Shown one piece after another: positions 1-9,479 of a stretch of DNA of 13,495 nt (position 1 is the stretch's first letter; the number at the start of each line of letters is the position of its first letter). Origin of the DNA: Paracoccaceae bacterium (GTDB lineage Bacteria; Pseudomonadota; Alphaproteobacteria; Rhodobacterales; Rhodobacteraceae); NCBI GenBank assembly GCA_007121115.1, contig SKMI01000024.1, positions 1 through 13,495 on the forward strand, given 5' to 3'. The notes under the pieces are model-generated. The model was not told the DNA's origin. It saw nothing but the letters and a program-made list of their open reading frames with translations, and did not search any database. Both the position numbers and the translations under genes were made by a program.

Positions 1-1367
1 ACCCCGGCCACCAGCGCAAAGGTCAGGTCCGGGCCAAAGGTCAGCCAGCCCGCCACGGCCACGGCCGCGACCACCATCACCGCCGGGACGAAATACAACG
101 TCACCTTGTCCACCAGCGCCTGGATGGGGAGTTTCGCGCCCTGCGCGGCCTCGACCATGCGGATGATCTGCGCCAGCACCGTGTCGGTGCCGACATGGGT
201 GGCGCGCATGACCAGACTGCCGGTGCCGTTGACCGTGCCGCCAGTGACGCGGGTGCCTTTTTCCTTCTCCACCGGCACGGGCTCGCCGGTGATCATGCTT
301 TCGTCGACGTAGCTGGTGCCCTCCGCCACCTCGCCATCCACAGGCACGCGCTCGCCGGGGCGGATGCGGATGTGATCGCCGGGTTGCAGATCCTTGAGCG
401 GCACCGTCACCTCGGCCCCGTCGCGCAGCACGCGGGCCTCGCGCGGTTGCAACCCGACCAGCCGGGCGATGGCGGCGCCGGTGCGCCCCTTGGCCCGCGC
501 TTCCAGCCAGCGGCCCAGCAGGATCAGCGTGACGATCACCGCCGCGGCCTCGAAATACACCGCGCGCGTGCCCTCGGGCAGTACGCCGGGGGCGAAGAGC
601 GCGACCACGGAATAGGCCCAGGCCGCCGAGGTGCCGACCGCAACCAGCGAGTTCATGTCCGGCGCCCGGCGCCAGAGCGCCGGAAAGCCGCGCAGATAGA
701 AGGCGCGGCCGGGCCAGAACAGCACCAGAGTGGTCAGCACGAACTGGATCATCCAGCTTGTCTGCATGCCGATGCTATGGTGCAGCCAGTGATGAAAGGC
801 CGGTACCACATGCCCGCCCATTTCGAGGATGAAGACCGGAAGCGTCAGCGCCCCCGCGATCAGGAAATTGCGCCGGACGGCGGCGGCCTCGGCATCATGG
901 CGATCGGCCGGGCTTTCGGGCGTTTCGTGCCCGTCTACCGGCTGGGCGGGATAACCTGCGTCAGTCGCCGCGCGCGCCAGGGCCTGCGCTGTCGTGGCGC
1001 CTTCCAGCACCTCGACCCGCGCCTGCCCGGCGGCCAGGTTCACCGTGGCCGAGAGCACCCCGGGCACGGCCGTCAACGCCGCCTCCACCCGCGCGACGCA
1101 GGACGCGCAGGTCATCCCGTCCAGCGCCAGCGTGAGCTCGGACTGCCGCGCCGGGTAGCCCGCCGCCTCCAGCCGCTCGGCCAGGCCCTGCGCCGTCGCC
1201 GGGGCGGAAAGCGTCAGATCGGCGGTGGCATTGGCCAGGTTGACCGCCACATCGGCCGTGCCCGGCTCTCCCTGCAACGCGGCTTCAGCACGGCGCACGC
1301 AGCCCGCGCAACTCAGCCCGTCCAGATGCAGGCGCAGCCTGTGGTCACCGGCGGTTTGCGTATTCAT
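1..1367 (-). CDS. copA: Copper-exporting P1B-type ATPase, N-terminal part (cut by window edge)
   Basis: Inner-membrane P-type ATPase that pumps Cu(I) out of the cytoplasm. The 455 visible residues, read from ATG at 1367, contain two N-terminal heavy-metal-binding (HMA) domains with CxxC motifs: SCAGC near residues 19-23 and TCASC near 86-90. Next come a linker, several membrane helices (about 165-285) and the actuator domain with the TGEP motif near 360-363, the form typical of copper ATPases. The frame is still open at base 1, just before the expected CPC metal-site helix, so the phosphorylation and nucleotide domains lie outside. The start is supported by a GGACGGAG-like ribosome site and a CueR-type promoter just upstream. 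The His/Met-containing loop (about 185-201, with HH pairs) fits a copper transporter. Family assignment is firm; Cu(I) over Ag(I) is inferred from the family. Confidence 0.95.
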   Translation of the reverse strand, partial: MNTQTAGDHRLRLHLDGLSCAGCVRRAEAALQGEPGTADVAVNLANATADLTLSAPATAQGLAERLEAAGYPARQSELTLALDGMTCASCVARVEAALTAVPGVLSATVNLAAGQARVEVLEGATTAQALARAATDAGYPAQPVDGHETPESPADRHDAEAAAVRRNFLIAGALTLPVFILEMGGHVVPAFHHWLHHSIGMQTSWMIQFVLTTLVLFWPGRAFYLRGFPALWRRAPDMNSLVAVGTSAAWAYSVVALFAPGVLPEGTRAVYFEAAAVIVTLILLGRWLEARAKGRTGAAIARLVGLQPREARVLRDGAEVTVPLKDLQPGDHIRIRPGERVPVDGEVAEGTSYVDESMITGEPVPVEKEKGTRVTGGTVNGTGSLVMRATHVGTDTVLAQIIRMVEAAQGAKLPIQALVDKVTLYFVPAVMVVAAVAVAGWLTFGPDLTFALVAG

Positions 1368-1395
1368 GGTCGACTCCGTCCTGTTGACGGGACAT

Positions 1396-1427
1396 CACAT
1401 AGTCCTTCCCGCCGCTGGAAGGTCAAG
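1396..1427 (-). promoter_or_regulatory. CueR/MerR-type promoter and operator of copA
   Basis: Read on the minus strand, a TTGACC -35 (1426-1421) and a TATGTG -10 (1401-1396) are separated by 19 bp, the overlong spacer typical of MerR-family activated promoters. The spacer region carries an inverted repeat, with arms CCTTCC (1422-1417) and GGAAGG (1409-1404). It closely matches the ACCTTCC...GGAAGG operator known for CueR at enterobacterial copA. Transcription would begin about 20-25 bases before the copA ATG. A CueR homologue is not in the window, so the regulator is inferred. The site also lies about 60 bp upstream of the divergent DUF1036 gene. Confidence 0.85.
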
Positions 1428-1476
1428 CGTCCGCTTGCGCGAAATCCACCGATCGCCCATGCTGTTGACAATTCCA

Positions 1477-1482
1477 CCGGAG
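1477..1482 (+). promoter_or_regulatory. Ribosome binding site of the DUF1036 gene
   Basis: CCGGAG ends 5 nt before the ATG at 1488. It supports this start over the much longer open frame that runs in from further upstream and is only the antisense shadow of copA. Confidence 0.6.
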
Positions 1483-1487
1483 TTCCG

Positions 1488-1910
1488 ATGCCCATGCCCC
1501 TGCCGCGCCGCTTCGCGCTTGCCGCCCTTGCCCTGACCCTGCCGGGGCTTGAGGGCGCGCGCGCGGATTTCTACGTCTGCAACGACAGTTTCGACGTGGT
1601 GAATGTGGCGGTTGGCGACGATTCGGGCGGCACAATCCGCACCCGCGGCTGGTGGACCATCGGGCCGAACCGCTGCGCCACGGTGATCCGCGGGCGGCTG
1701 GACGCGCGGTTCCTGTATGTCTTTGCCACCGATGTCTTTGGCCAGGAACTGCTGGACGGGGACACGGAGCTTTGCGTGCTGGACGGGCGGTTCGACATCA
1801 CCGGCGGCGATGACTGCTGGGAACGCGGGCACATCGGAGCGCCGTTCCTGGAAATCGACACCGGCGATATCGAGGGCTGGACCCTGTTTCTGGGCGACAC
1901 GCCGTCCTGA
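1488..1910 (+). CDS. Sec-exported DUF1036 family protein
   Basis: A 140-residue protein resembling the DUF1036 family, which is common in alphaproteobacteria and has no settled function. It begins with a signal peptide: Arg-Arg at residues 7-8, a hydrophobic Ala/Leu core at 9-18, and a likely AxA cleavage (A24-R25-A26) before D27. The mature part starts DFYVCN and carries the family-like TRGWW and CATVIRG segments. It has four cysteines (YVCN, RCAT, LCVL, DCWE), enough for two disulfides in the periplasm. The ATG at 1488 is chosen for its ribosome site and because it places the signal peptide at the N-terminus; an ATG at 1494 is possible. It is divergent from copA and converges on vgrG with 21 bp between stop codons, so it is not part of the T6SS transcript. 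A role in copper stress or in T6SS is only a neighbourhood guess. Confidence 0.85.
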   Translation: MPMPLPRRFALAALALTLPGLEGARADFYVCNDSFDVVNVAVGDDSGGTIRTRGWWTIGPNRCATVIRGRLDARFLYVFATDVFGQELLDGDTELCVLDGRFDITGGDDCWERGHIGAPFLEIDTGDIEGWTLFLGDTPS

Positions 1911-1931
1911 CGCCGGTCGCGCGGCAGGCGC

Positions 1932-3971
1932 TCAGGTCTTGGACTTGTCGTAGCGCTCGGCGTGCGGGCCGCCGTATTTTTCAGGCTTGTCGCTCTGCTT
2001 GGTCACTGGCGCGGCTGAGCCCGCGGCACCGCCGCTATTGATCAGCACGGTGGCGCCCGAAATCGCCACGCCCGAAGGCCCGATCGTGACAAAGCTACCC
2101 CCAGCCTTGAGGGTCAGCGTCATACCAGCTTCAACCACCACATTCATGCCGCCTTTCACGGTCATGTTGCTGCCGGCGGTCAGGAACGCGTTCGATCCGG
2201 CCTCCAGCCGTGCCGACCCACCGGCCGCGGTGCAGAAATTACCGGTGATGTCGGTCACATCATTGCCGCCGACCTTTGTGGCGCGGGTGGAGCCGACCTC
2301 CAGCGATTGCGAGGAGTCGATTTCCTTGCGTTCATCACCAACCACCTTGATGTCGCGGTCCTGGCCGATATGGAGCGAGTCGCTTTCCTCGATCTCGCGG
2401 TGTGCATTCCCCTCGATGTGCCAGGTCACGTCCTTCTTGACCACGGCGTTGAAATACCGCTGCGCGTGCAGGAAGATTTCTTCCTCGTCGGCCTCGTCCT
2501 CGAAGCGCAGTTCGTTGAACCCCGATCCCATATGCGAATCGGATTTGATCGTGGTGCGGGTCTTGTGATTCGGCAGTTCGTGAGGCGGGTGGTTCTTGCC
2601 GTTGTAGACACAGCCAGTGACGATGGGCAGGTCAGGGTGGCCTTCGATGAAATCGACCACTACCTCCATGCCGATGCGCGGGATCACCATGGAACCCCAG
2701 CCATTGCCCGCCGATGTCTGCGCCACCCGGCAATACATGGAGTCCGCCTCGTCCCGGTCCCAGTGAAAGCGCACAAGGATGCGCCCGTGCTTGTCGACGT
2801 GGATTTCCTCGCCCTCGGGGCCGACCACCACGGCGGTCTGCGGGCCGTTCACCTTCGGCTCGGGTTGCCGGCGCGGCGGGGCGAAGGGCGCGTCATCGGG
2901 CACGAAATTGTAGCGGCCGACATAATCCGGGCCAGCAACCGCCCCGCTCCCGCCTGAGGCATAGGACTGGGAGTTGTAGGTATGCCTCGCAGACACGCAC
3001 AGGAACCCCTTGCCGGTCACGCCGGGGATCTCTTCGCCGCTCACGCTCAGGCGCATGCCCGCCGCGAGCGACATGCAGTCCCCCACAGCCTGGTGCAGGA
3101 TATCCTGGCTGCGCTCCTGTTCCAGCCGCACCTTGGCCAGGTCCTTGCCCTGCCCCTCGTCCAGATGGTAGCCGGGAAAGTCGTAGCCTTCGAGCGGTCC
3201 GCCCGAACGGCCGCCGGTGTCGTCGGCCTGGGTGGCGGCCATCGCCGCATCCGGGGTCTTGAAATTGTAGTCGGTGACGACAATCGTGTCCGTGGTCATG
3301 TTCCGTTCGGGGCACCAGTCGGTGAAATGTTCCTTGTCATACTGGTGGTATCCCTCTGACCCGTAGAACGGACGCTTGCCGCCCTCGACTGCCTCGAACG
3401 CGTCGATCATGTCGGTCATGACCAGCGTGTGACCGGATTTGTCATGCTTGAAGAAGTAGCTGATGCCGAAGCGTTCAAGCATGCGCAGGATGAAATCCAG
3501 ATCGCTCTCGCGATACTGCACCGTGTATTCGAGCGGCGGGTAATCCGCCTGCAGGCTGACCTGAAACGGCTCGCCGTATTCGTTGAGGATCGTGCTGACG
3601 ATCTCGACGACCGTCTGGTCATGAAAGATCCGCTGGTTGCGCCGATACTTCGCCCGCCACAGCCAGGGGCGCAGGAACAGCCGATACTTGATGCCGTTTT
3701 CGGCGACCCCGCCCCACTGGGCCTTGACGACCAGCCCGTCAAACGACCGCTCGCCCTTGGTCCGGGTGGTCAGATCGACCCGCGCATGCGTGCCGATCAG
3801 CTCGTTGAGGTCGATCTTGGGGTCCTTGGACAGCGCATCAACTTCAAAGCTGAACAGTTCATTGACAAATTCGCTTCCTGAAAAGCGCAACAGAAACAAC
3901 TCGCTGTCTTTGAGAGCCGTATTGAGTCTGCCTTGACGTTCTGATTGCCCAAGTTCTTTGTTCATGATCAT
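1932..3971 (-). CDS. vgrG: T6SS spike protein VgrG (TssI)
   Basis: Forms the trimeric tip of the Hcp tube and carries effectors into target cells. The 679 residues show the usual order. A gp27-like base spans about 20-370, with the ESDLDFILRMLERFGISYFF segment at 155-174. The gp5 OB-fold spans about 385-460 and contains HGRILVRFHWDR, RVAQTSAGNGWG and the PRIGMEVVVDFIEG strand. The repetitive beta-helix needle covers about 490-645, rich in VxxGxxx repeats. The protein ends with a short polar tail (646-679), so there is no fused effector domain. No PAAR gene or adaptor is adjacent. ATGs at 3971 and 3965 are both possible and neither has a strong ribosome site; an upstream TTG at 4025 is less likely because it lies within the promoter-like and inverted-repeat region. 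The gene is last in the T6SS run, 117 bp after the kinase gene. Confidence 0.95.
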   Translation of the reverse strand: MIMNKELGQSERQGRLNTALKDSELFLLRFSGSEFVNELFSFEVDALSKDPKIDLNELIGTHARVDLTTRTKGERSFDGLVVKAQWGGVAENGIKYRLFLRPWLWRAKYRRNQRIFHDQTVVEIVSTILNEYGEPFQVSLQADYPPLEYTVQYRESDLDFILRMLERFGISYFFKHDKSGHTLVMTDMIDAFEAVEGGKRPFYGSEGYHQYDKEHFTDWCPERNMTTDTIVVTDYNFKTPDAAMAATQADDTGGRSGGPLEGYDFPGYHLDEGQGKDLAKVRLEQERSQDILHQAVGDCMSLAAGMRLSVSGEEIPGVTGKGFLCVSARHTYNSQSYASGGSGAVAGPDYVGRYNFVPDDAPFAPPRRQPEPKVNGPQTAVVVGPEGEEIHVDKHGRILVRFHWDRDEADSMYCRVAQTSAGNGWGSMVIPRIGMEVVVDFIEGHPDLPIVTGCVYNGKNHPPHELPNHKTRTTIKSDSHMGSGFNELRFEDEADEEEIFLHAQRYFNAVVKKDVTWHIEGNAHREIEESDSLHIGQDRDIKVVGDERKEIDSSQSLEVGSTRATKVGGNDVTDITGNFCTAAGGSARLEAGSNAFLTAGSNMTVKGGMNVVVEAGMTLTLKAGGSFVTIGPSGVAISGATVLINSGGAAGSAAPVTKQSDKPEKYGGPHAERYDKSKT

Positions 3972-4088
3972 GACTTTCGAAGGGCTCAAAACCAAAGTGA
4001 ACCACCGAAGCGGCGATCCTGTCAAGAAAAGCCTTGACCTGACCGCACACTCTGTTGCAGGCGGCCCAGCGCCCGCGGGTGCTGCATC
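3972..4088 (-). promoter_or_regulatory. Gap before vgrG with inverted repeat (possible promoter or hairpin)
   Basis: This is the longest non-coding gap inside the T6SS run. It contains a perfect 6-bp inverted repeat with a 6-nt loop, GTCAAG-N6-CTTGAC (4038-4021 on the minus strand). Its right arm overlaps TTGACA (4025-4020), a consensus -35 hexamer. No convincing -10 lies 16-18 bp downstream (the 17-bp position reads GTTCAC), and no T-run follows the hairpin. It may be an operator/promoter for vgrG or an mRNA hairpin that tunes vgrG level; the sequence does not decide. Confidence 0.35.
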
Positions 4089-6632
<2,544 letters not shown>

Positions 6633-6634
6633 CG

Positions 6635-7429
6635 TCAAACTCCTCTCGCAGGCCAGGTGCCGCGCGGCGCACCCGATCCGTTCCCACCCACGACTGTTTT
6701 CTGCGTGCAGCGCACGACCATGATGGTCACGTTATCCGTTGCGCCCCGGTCCAGCGTCAGTTGCAACATGCGGTCGCAAGCCAGCTGCGGCGAGGCTCCG
6801 GTCATCAACCTCTGCATCTCGTGATCCGCAACGTGCCCTGTCAACCCGTCACTGCATAACAGGAACGTGTCACGATCCTTGAGCGAGCCATAAACGCTGT
6901 CCAGATAGGCATTTGGCGACACGCCGACCGCGCGCGTGATAACGTTCTTGCGCGGCCAGTTTTCCGCCTGTTCCGGCGAGATCACGCCCCGGTCGAGCAG
7001 TTCCTGCACCTCGGTGTGGTCCCGGGTCAACTGCGTCAGGCGCCCGTCGCGCAACTGATAGACCCGGCTGTCCCCGCACCACACGCAGGCATAGTGCGCA
7101 TCATACACCATGAGCGCGGCCACCGTGGCCCCGATGGTGACCCCATCCATGCTGATCGAGCGATCCTGGATCAGCCGGTTGGCAAGCTGGATCCGGTCGA
7201 TGGTCCGCGACTGCAATTCATGCGCCGAAGAGACACGCTGCACCGTGCGCACGTTGTCGACGACCGACTCGGCGGCATAATCGCCGCCATAATGCCCGCC
7301 CATGCCATCGGCCACCAGCCAGACCCCGTTCTCACCGGCGGCGAGGTAGCGATCCTCGTTATAGTCGCGAATGCAGCCCTGATGTGTCACCGCGCCGGTT
7401 TCAAAACGGAACCTCAAATCAACTGACAT
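6635..7429 (-). CDS. pppA: PP2C-family Ser/Thr phosphatase of the T6SS (PppA)
   Basis: Cytoplasmic metal-dependent phosphatase expected to reverse the phosphorylation made by the adjacent kinase and so damp T6SS firing. The 264 residues cover a compact PP2C domain with its metal and catalytic motifs intact: RDYNED at 21-26, ADGMGGH at 40-46, GATVAAL at 100-106, WCGDSRVY at 117-124, ITRAVG near 164-169, CSDGLTG at 192-198 and TDNVT at 231-235. There is no membrane segment. The ATG at 7429 is preferred over a TTG at 7462 because GGGGAGGGG lies just before it. The stop codon is 2 bp from the kinase start and the gene follows tagF after 62 bp. In Agrobacterium, TagF and PppA form one fused protein; here they are separate genes. 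Confidence 0.93.
   Translation of the reverse strand: MSVDLRFRFETGAVTHQGCIRDYNEDRYLAAGENGVWLVADGMGGHYGGDYAAESVVDNVRTVQRVSSAHELQSRTIDRIQLANRLIQDRSISMDGVTIGATVAALMVYDAHYACVWCGDSRVYQLRDGRLTQLTRDHTEVQELLDRGVISPEQAENWPRKNVITRAVGVSPNAYLDSVYGSLKDRDTFLLCSDGLTGHVADHEMQRLMTGASPQLACDRMLQLTLDRGATDNVTIMVVRCTQKTVVGGNGSGAPRGTWPARGV
6640..6646 (-). promoter_or_regulatory. Ribosome binding site of the kinase gene
   Basis: AGAGGAG on the minus strand sits 7 nt before ATG 6632 and inside the end of the phosphatase gene. It decides for the ATG over the TTG at 6638 and suggests coupled translation. Confidence 0.75.
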
Positions 7430-7436
7430 GCCAAAT

Positions 7437-7445
7437 CCCCTCCCC
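7437..7445 (-). promoter_or_regulatory. Ribosome binding site of pppA
   Basis: A purine-rich GGGGAGGGG stretch lies 7 nt before ATG 7429 and within the 62 bp gap after tagF. It fixes the phosphatase start. Confidence 0.7.
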
Positions 7446-7491
7446 AATCGGGCGCAATGCAAGGTCCAGTGGCATCACGACGCAAGTTGAA

Positions 7492-9477
7492 TCATGCCGA
7501 CTGACACCGCAACATGAAAGCGAAAACATCCGGGTCCGGCAGGCCGGTCACGCTGATGACCTGCGCACCGCAGCCTTCGGCGCTGGGCGCGCCGCGGTCG
7601 TCGCGCACCGCCCCGGCAGCCATGCCGCCCGTCCACCAGTAGCTGCGACCGCTGGCGGCAAGCGCGTGATCGGCCCGGCTCAGGTCCTGCCACATCTCGG
7701 CCAGCCCGCCATACCCGGCCTGCGCCCAGAGCGGCTGGCCGGGGGGCACGGCGGTGATTTCGGCATCATCCGCGCCCGCGCGCGGCCCTGGCATGGCGCC
7801 CAGCGCGGCCTCGACCGGGGCCAGATCGGATGCCTGCCGGAATTGCACCGCCCTTGCGGCCAGCGCGCCGTACCAGCGATGATCGGGCGGACTGATGGTC
7901 GGCGGCGGCACGGCGCGGGCCCGCTCGCCGCCCAGCAGGAGCGTCAGCGGAAAACGGCGGCCCAGGCGATCCGCCGACGGCACCAGCACGCCGGTCAGCA
8001 CACCGATCTGGGTGCTTTGCAGGTTGCTCGCTGCGAAGCTGCGCGCATCCTCGAAGGCTTCGGCGCCGATCCAGAAGAACCAGGCCTGGGCCGAGACATA
8101 GGCCTGATCCCAATGCCCGCCCAGCACCTCGCGGCTGCCATTCATGACCCGTGACAGCCAGTCCTCAAGCGGGCGCTGCAGGGGGCGCGGCACGTTGCGG
8201 GTGATGAAATCGCCCCGTGCCGCCAGCTTGCCGAAGAGCGCCATTTCCACCGGTTCCGGTTCGGACATCGGCGCCGGGTCGGGGCGTGGGGCCGAAGACG
8301 GGATCGGGGGGGGCGCGGCGGTTTCCGCAACCGTGTCGGTGTCGGGTTCCGTGTCGGCGGCGTCTGCCTCCGCCGGGGGGGGCACATAGGGCGCGCCGTC
8401 ATCGGCCGCGGCGCGTAAAGTGGCCGCGTCCCAGGGGTCGGCGGCGGTAACGCCGCCGGGGTCTTCGGCGTCCTCGGGCTTTGCATCCACCGGGTCGGCG
8501 GGCGGGGTATCCCAGACCGAGCGCGCATCCGCCTGGTCGTGGACTGGCCCGGCAGCTTCTGCATCCGCCGCAGGTTCGGCAACGGGCGCTTCGGCTGCGC
8601 CTGACAGGTCATCCTGGGCCGGTTCCGCCCGCGCATCCCCATCGGCTGCGATCCGCTCTGACGGGTCGTCGTCGGGGTCCGCGTCATCGGCGGTGCCGCG
8701 ATCCGGACCGGTGTCGTCGAGGGCCACGGCAGCATCGGTTACCGCGTCTTCTGGCCCCGCGACTTCTGGCCCCGCGTCTTCTGGCGCTTCATCGGGTGCG
8801 CTGCCTTCCGGGGCAGCTTCGATGGATAGATCAGCGTCTGACGCGGGCTCGTCTGGCGCAGGGGCGCCGGGCGCACTATCATCCGGCGCGATATCCTCCG
8901 GCGCTGTCGCATTGAGGGCTGCGTCATCAGGGGCGGCATCCGGGTGGCGCGCATCCTTGGTGTCGGGCGCGTCCTCCACTGCGTCCTGCGACGCGTCCTC
9001 GGCAGACGGCATGTCCTGGGTGGGATCCGTTGCGGCCGGCTGTAGCAGCAGCAACGGGCGCGGCGCTTCATCCGCCCCGTCTTGACCCGCGGTCAAAGGC
9101 GGCGGGCTGTCGCCAGGGGCATTAACCGGCGCCGTTTCGGCATCGGACGACGGGTCGGCGTCTGCGGCAGGCGGCGGCGGTTCGGCGCGCCCCTCGGGTT
9201 GCGCCCTGTCCCCCGTGCGGGCATCAAGCTCCGCAGGCTCGTCTGGCGCCGATGCCGCGTCTGTATCCGGTGCCCCGGGCGCCTCGTCCTCGTCGCTTTC
9301 GGACGTTGGGTCGCACTCGGGCTCCGGCGCGTCGGGGTCCCGCGCCGCATCATCCTCAAGGGCTGGCGGGGCATCTGCAGCAGGCGGCTTGTCGAGGCGC
9401 TCGCCCTCCTCCTCGGCGATGGCATCGCGTTTGGTGTCCTGATCCTCGGTCTCCACGCTTTCGAACCGCCCTGCCAT
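7492..9477 (-). CDS. tagF: T6SS regulator TagF with a 411-residue acidic N-terminal extension
   Basis: TagF proteins act after translation to repress T6SS assembly, in some species by binding Fha. The recognisable TagF domain (DUF2094/TIGR03373 type) is only the last 250 residues. It starts near M412 with FGKLAARGDFITRNVP and continues through WFFWIG, the RRFPLTLLL strand, WWTGG and a C-terminal phenylalanine/arginine-containing segment. The preceding 411 residues consist almost entirely of Ala, Asp, Pro and Glu with few hydrophobic or basic residues, so they are probably an acidic disordered tail. The frame is unbroken from ATG 9477, which lies 2 bp after the tssM stop, so the long form is favoured. 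A shorter product from ATG 8244 cannot be excluded but has only a weak, close GGTGGA upstream. A 15-bp tandem repeat lies in the extension. Confidence 0.9.
   Translation of the reverse strand: MAGRFESVETEDQDTKRDAIAEEEGERLDKPPAADAPPALEDDAARDPDAPEPECDPTSESDEDEAPGAPDTDAASAPDEPAELDARTGDRAQPEGRAEPPPPAADADPSSDAETAPVNAPGDSPPPLTAGQDGADEAPRPLLLLQPAATDPTQDMPSAEDASQDAVEDAPDTKDARHPDAAPDDAALNATAPEDIAPDDSAPGAPAPDEPASDADLSIEAAPEGSAPDEAPEDAGPEVAGPEDAVTDAAVALDDTGPDRGTADDADPDDDPSERIAADGDARAEPAQDDLSGAAEAPVAEPAADAEAAGPVHDQADARSVWDTPPADPVDAKPEDAEDPGGVTAADPWDAATLRAAADDGAPYVPPPAEADAADTEPDTDTVAETAAPPPIPSSAPRPDPAPMSEPEPVEMALFGKLAARGDFITRNVPRPLQRPLEDWLSRVMNGSREVLGGHWDQAYVSAQAWFFWIGAEAFEDARSFAASNLQSTQIGVLTGVLVPSADRLGRRFPLTLLLGGERARAVPPPTISPPDHRWYGALAARAVQFRQASDLAPVEAALGAMPGPRAGADDAEITAVPPGQPLWAQAGYGGLAEMWQDLSRADHALAASGRSYWWTGGMAAGAVRDDRGAPSAEGCGAQVISVTGLPDPDVFAFMLRCQSA
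8742..8786 (-). repeat. Three 15-bp tandem repeats in the TagF extension
   Basis: Units at 8742-8756, 8757-8771 and 8772-8786 follow the plus-strand pattern CCGCGWCTTCTGGCC with one or two differences. They encode a pentapeptide array (G-P-E-D/V-A) in the acidic extension. The unit length is a multiple of three, so copy changes stay in frame. Confidence 0.75.
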
Positions 9478-9479
9478 GC

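Noticed and set aside
1384..1469. Possible plus-strand promoter for the DUF1036 gene (TTGACG at 1384, TTGACA at 1464)
   Set aside because: Neither hexamer has a usable -10 at 16-18 bp, and the second is too close to the start codon to act as a -35.
195..1487. Upstream in-frame extension of the DUF1036 frame
   Set aside because: This part is antisense to the well-supported copA. The signal peptide and ribosome site place the true start at 1488.
1911..1931. Possible bidirectional terminator between the convergent DUF1036 and vgrG stops
   Set aside because: Only 21 GC-rich bases with no stable stem and no T-run.
3972..4025. TTG start extending VgrG by 18 residues
   Set aside because: No ribosome site is visible. 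The added residues do not fit the family's N-terminus and the TTG is part of a TTGACA/inverted-repeat element.
8420..9085. Ser/Ala/Gly-rich 221-codon plus-strand frame
   Set aside because: It is the complement of the low-complexity acidic TagF extension; no ribosome site or domain supports it.
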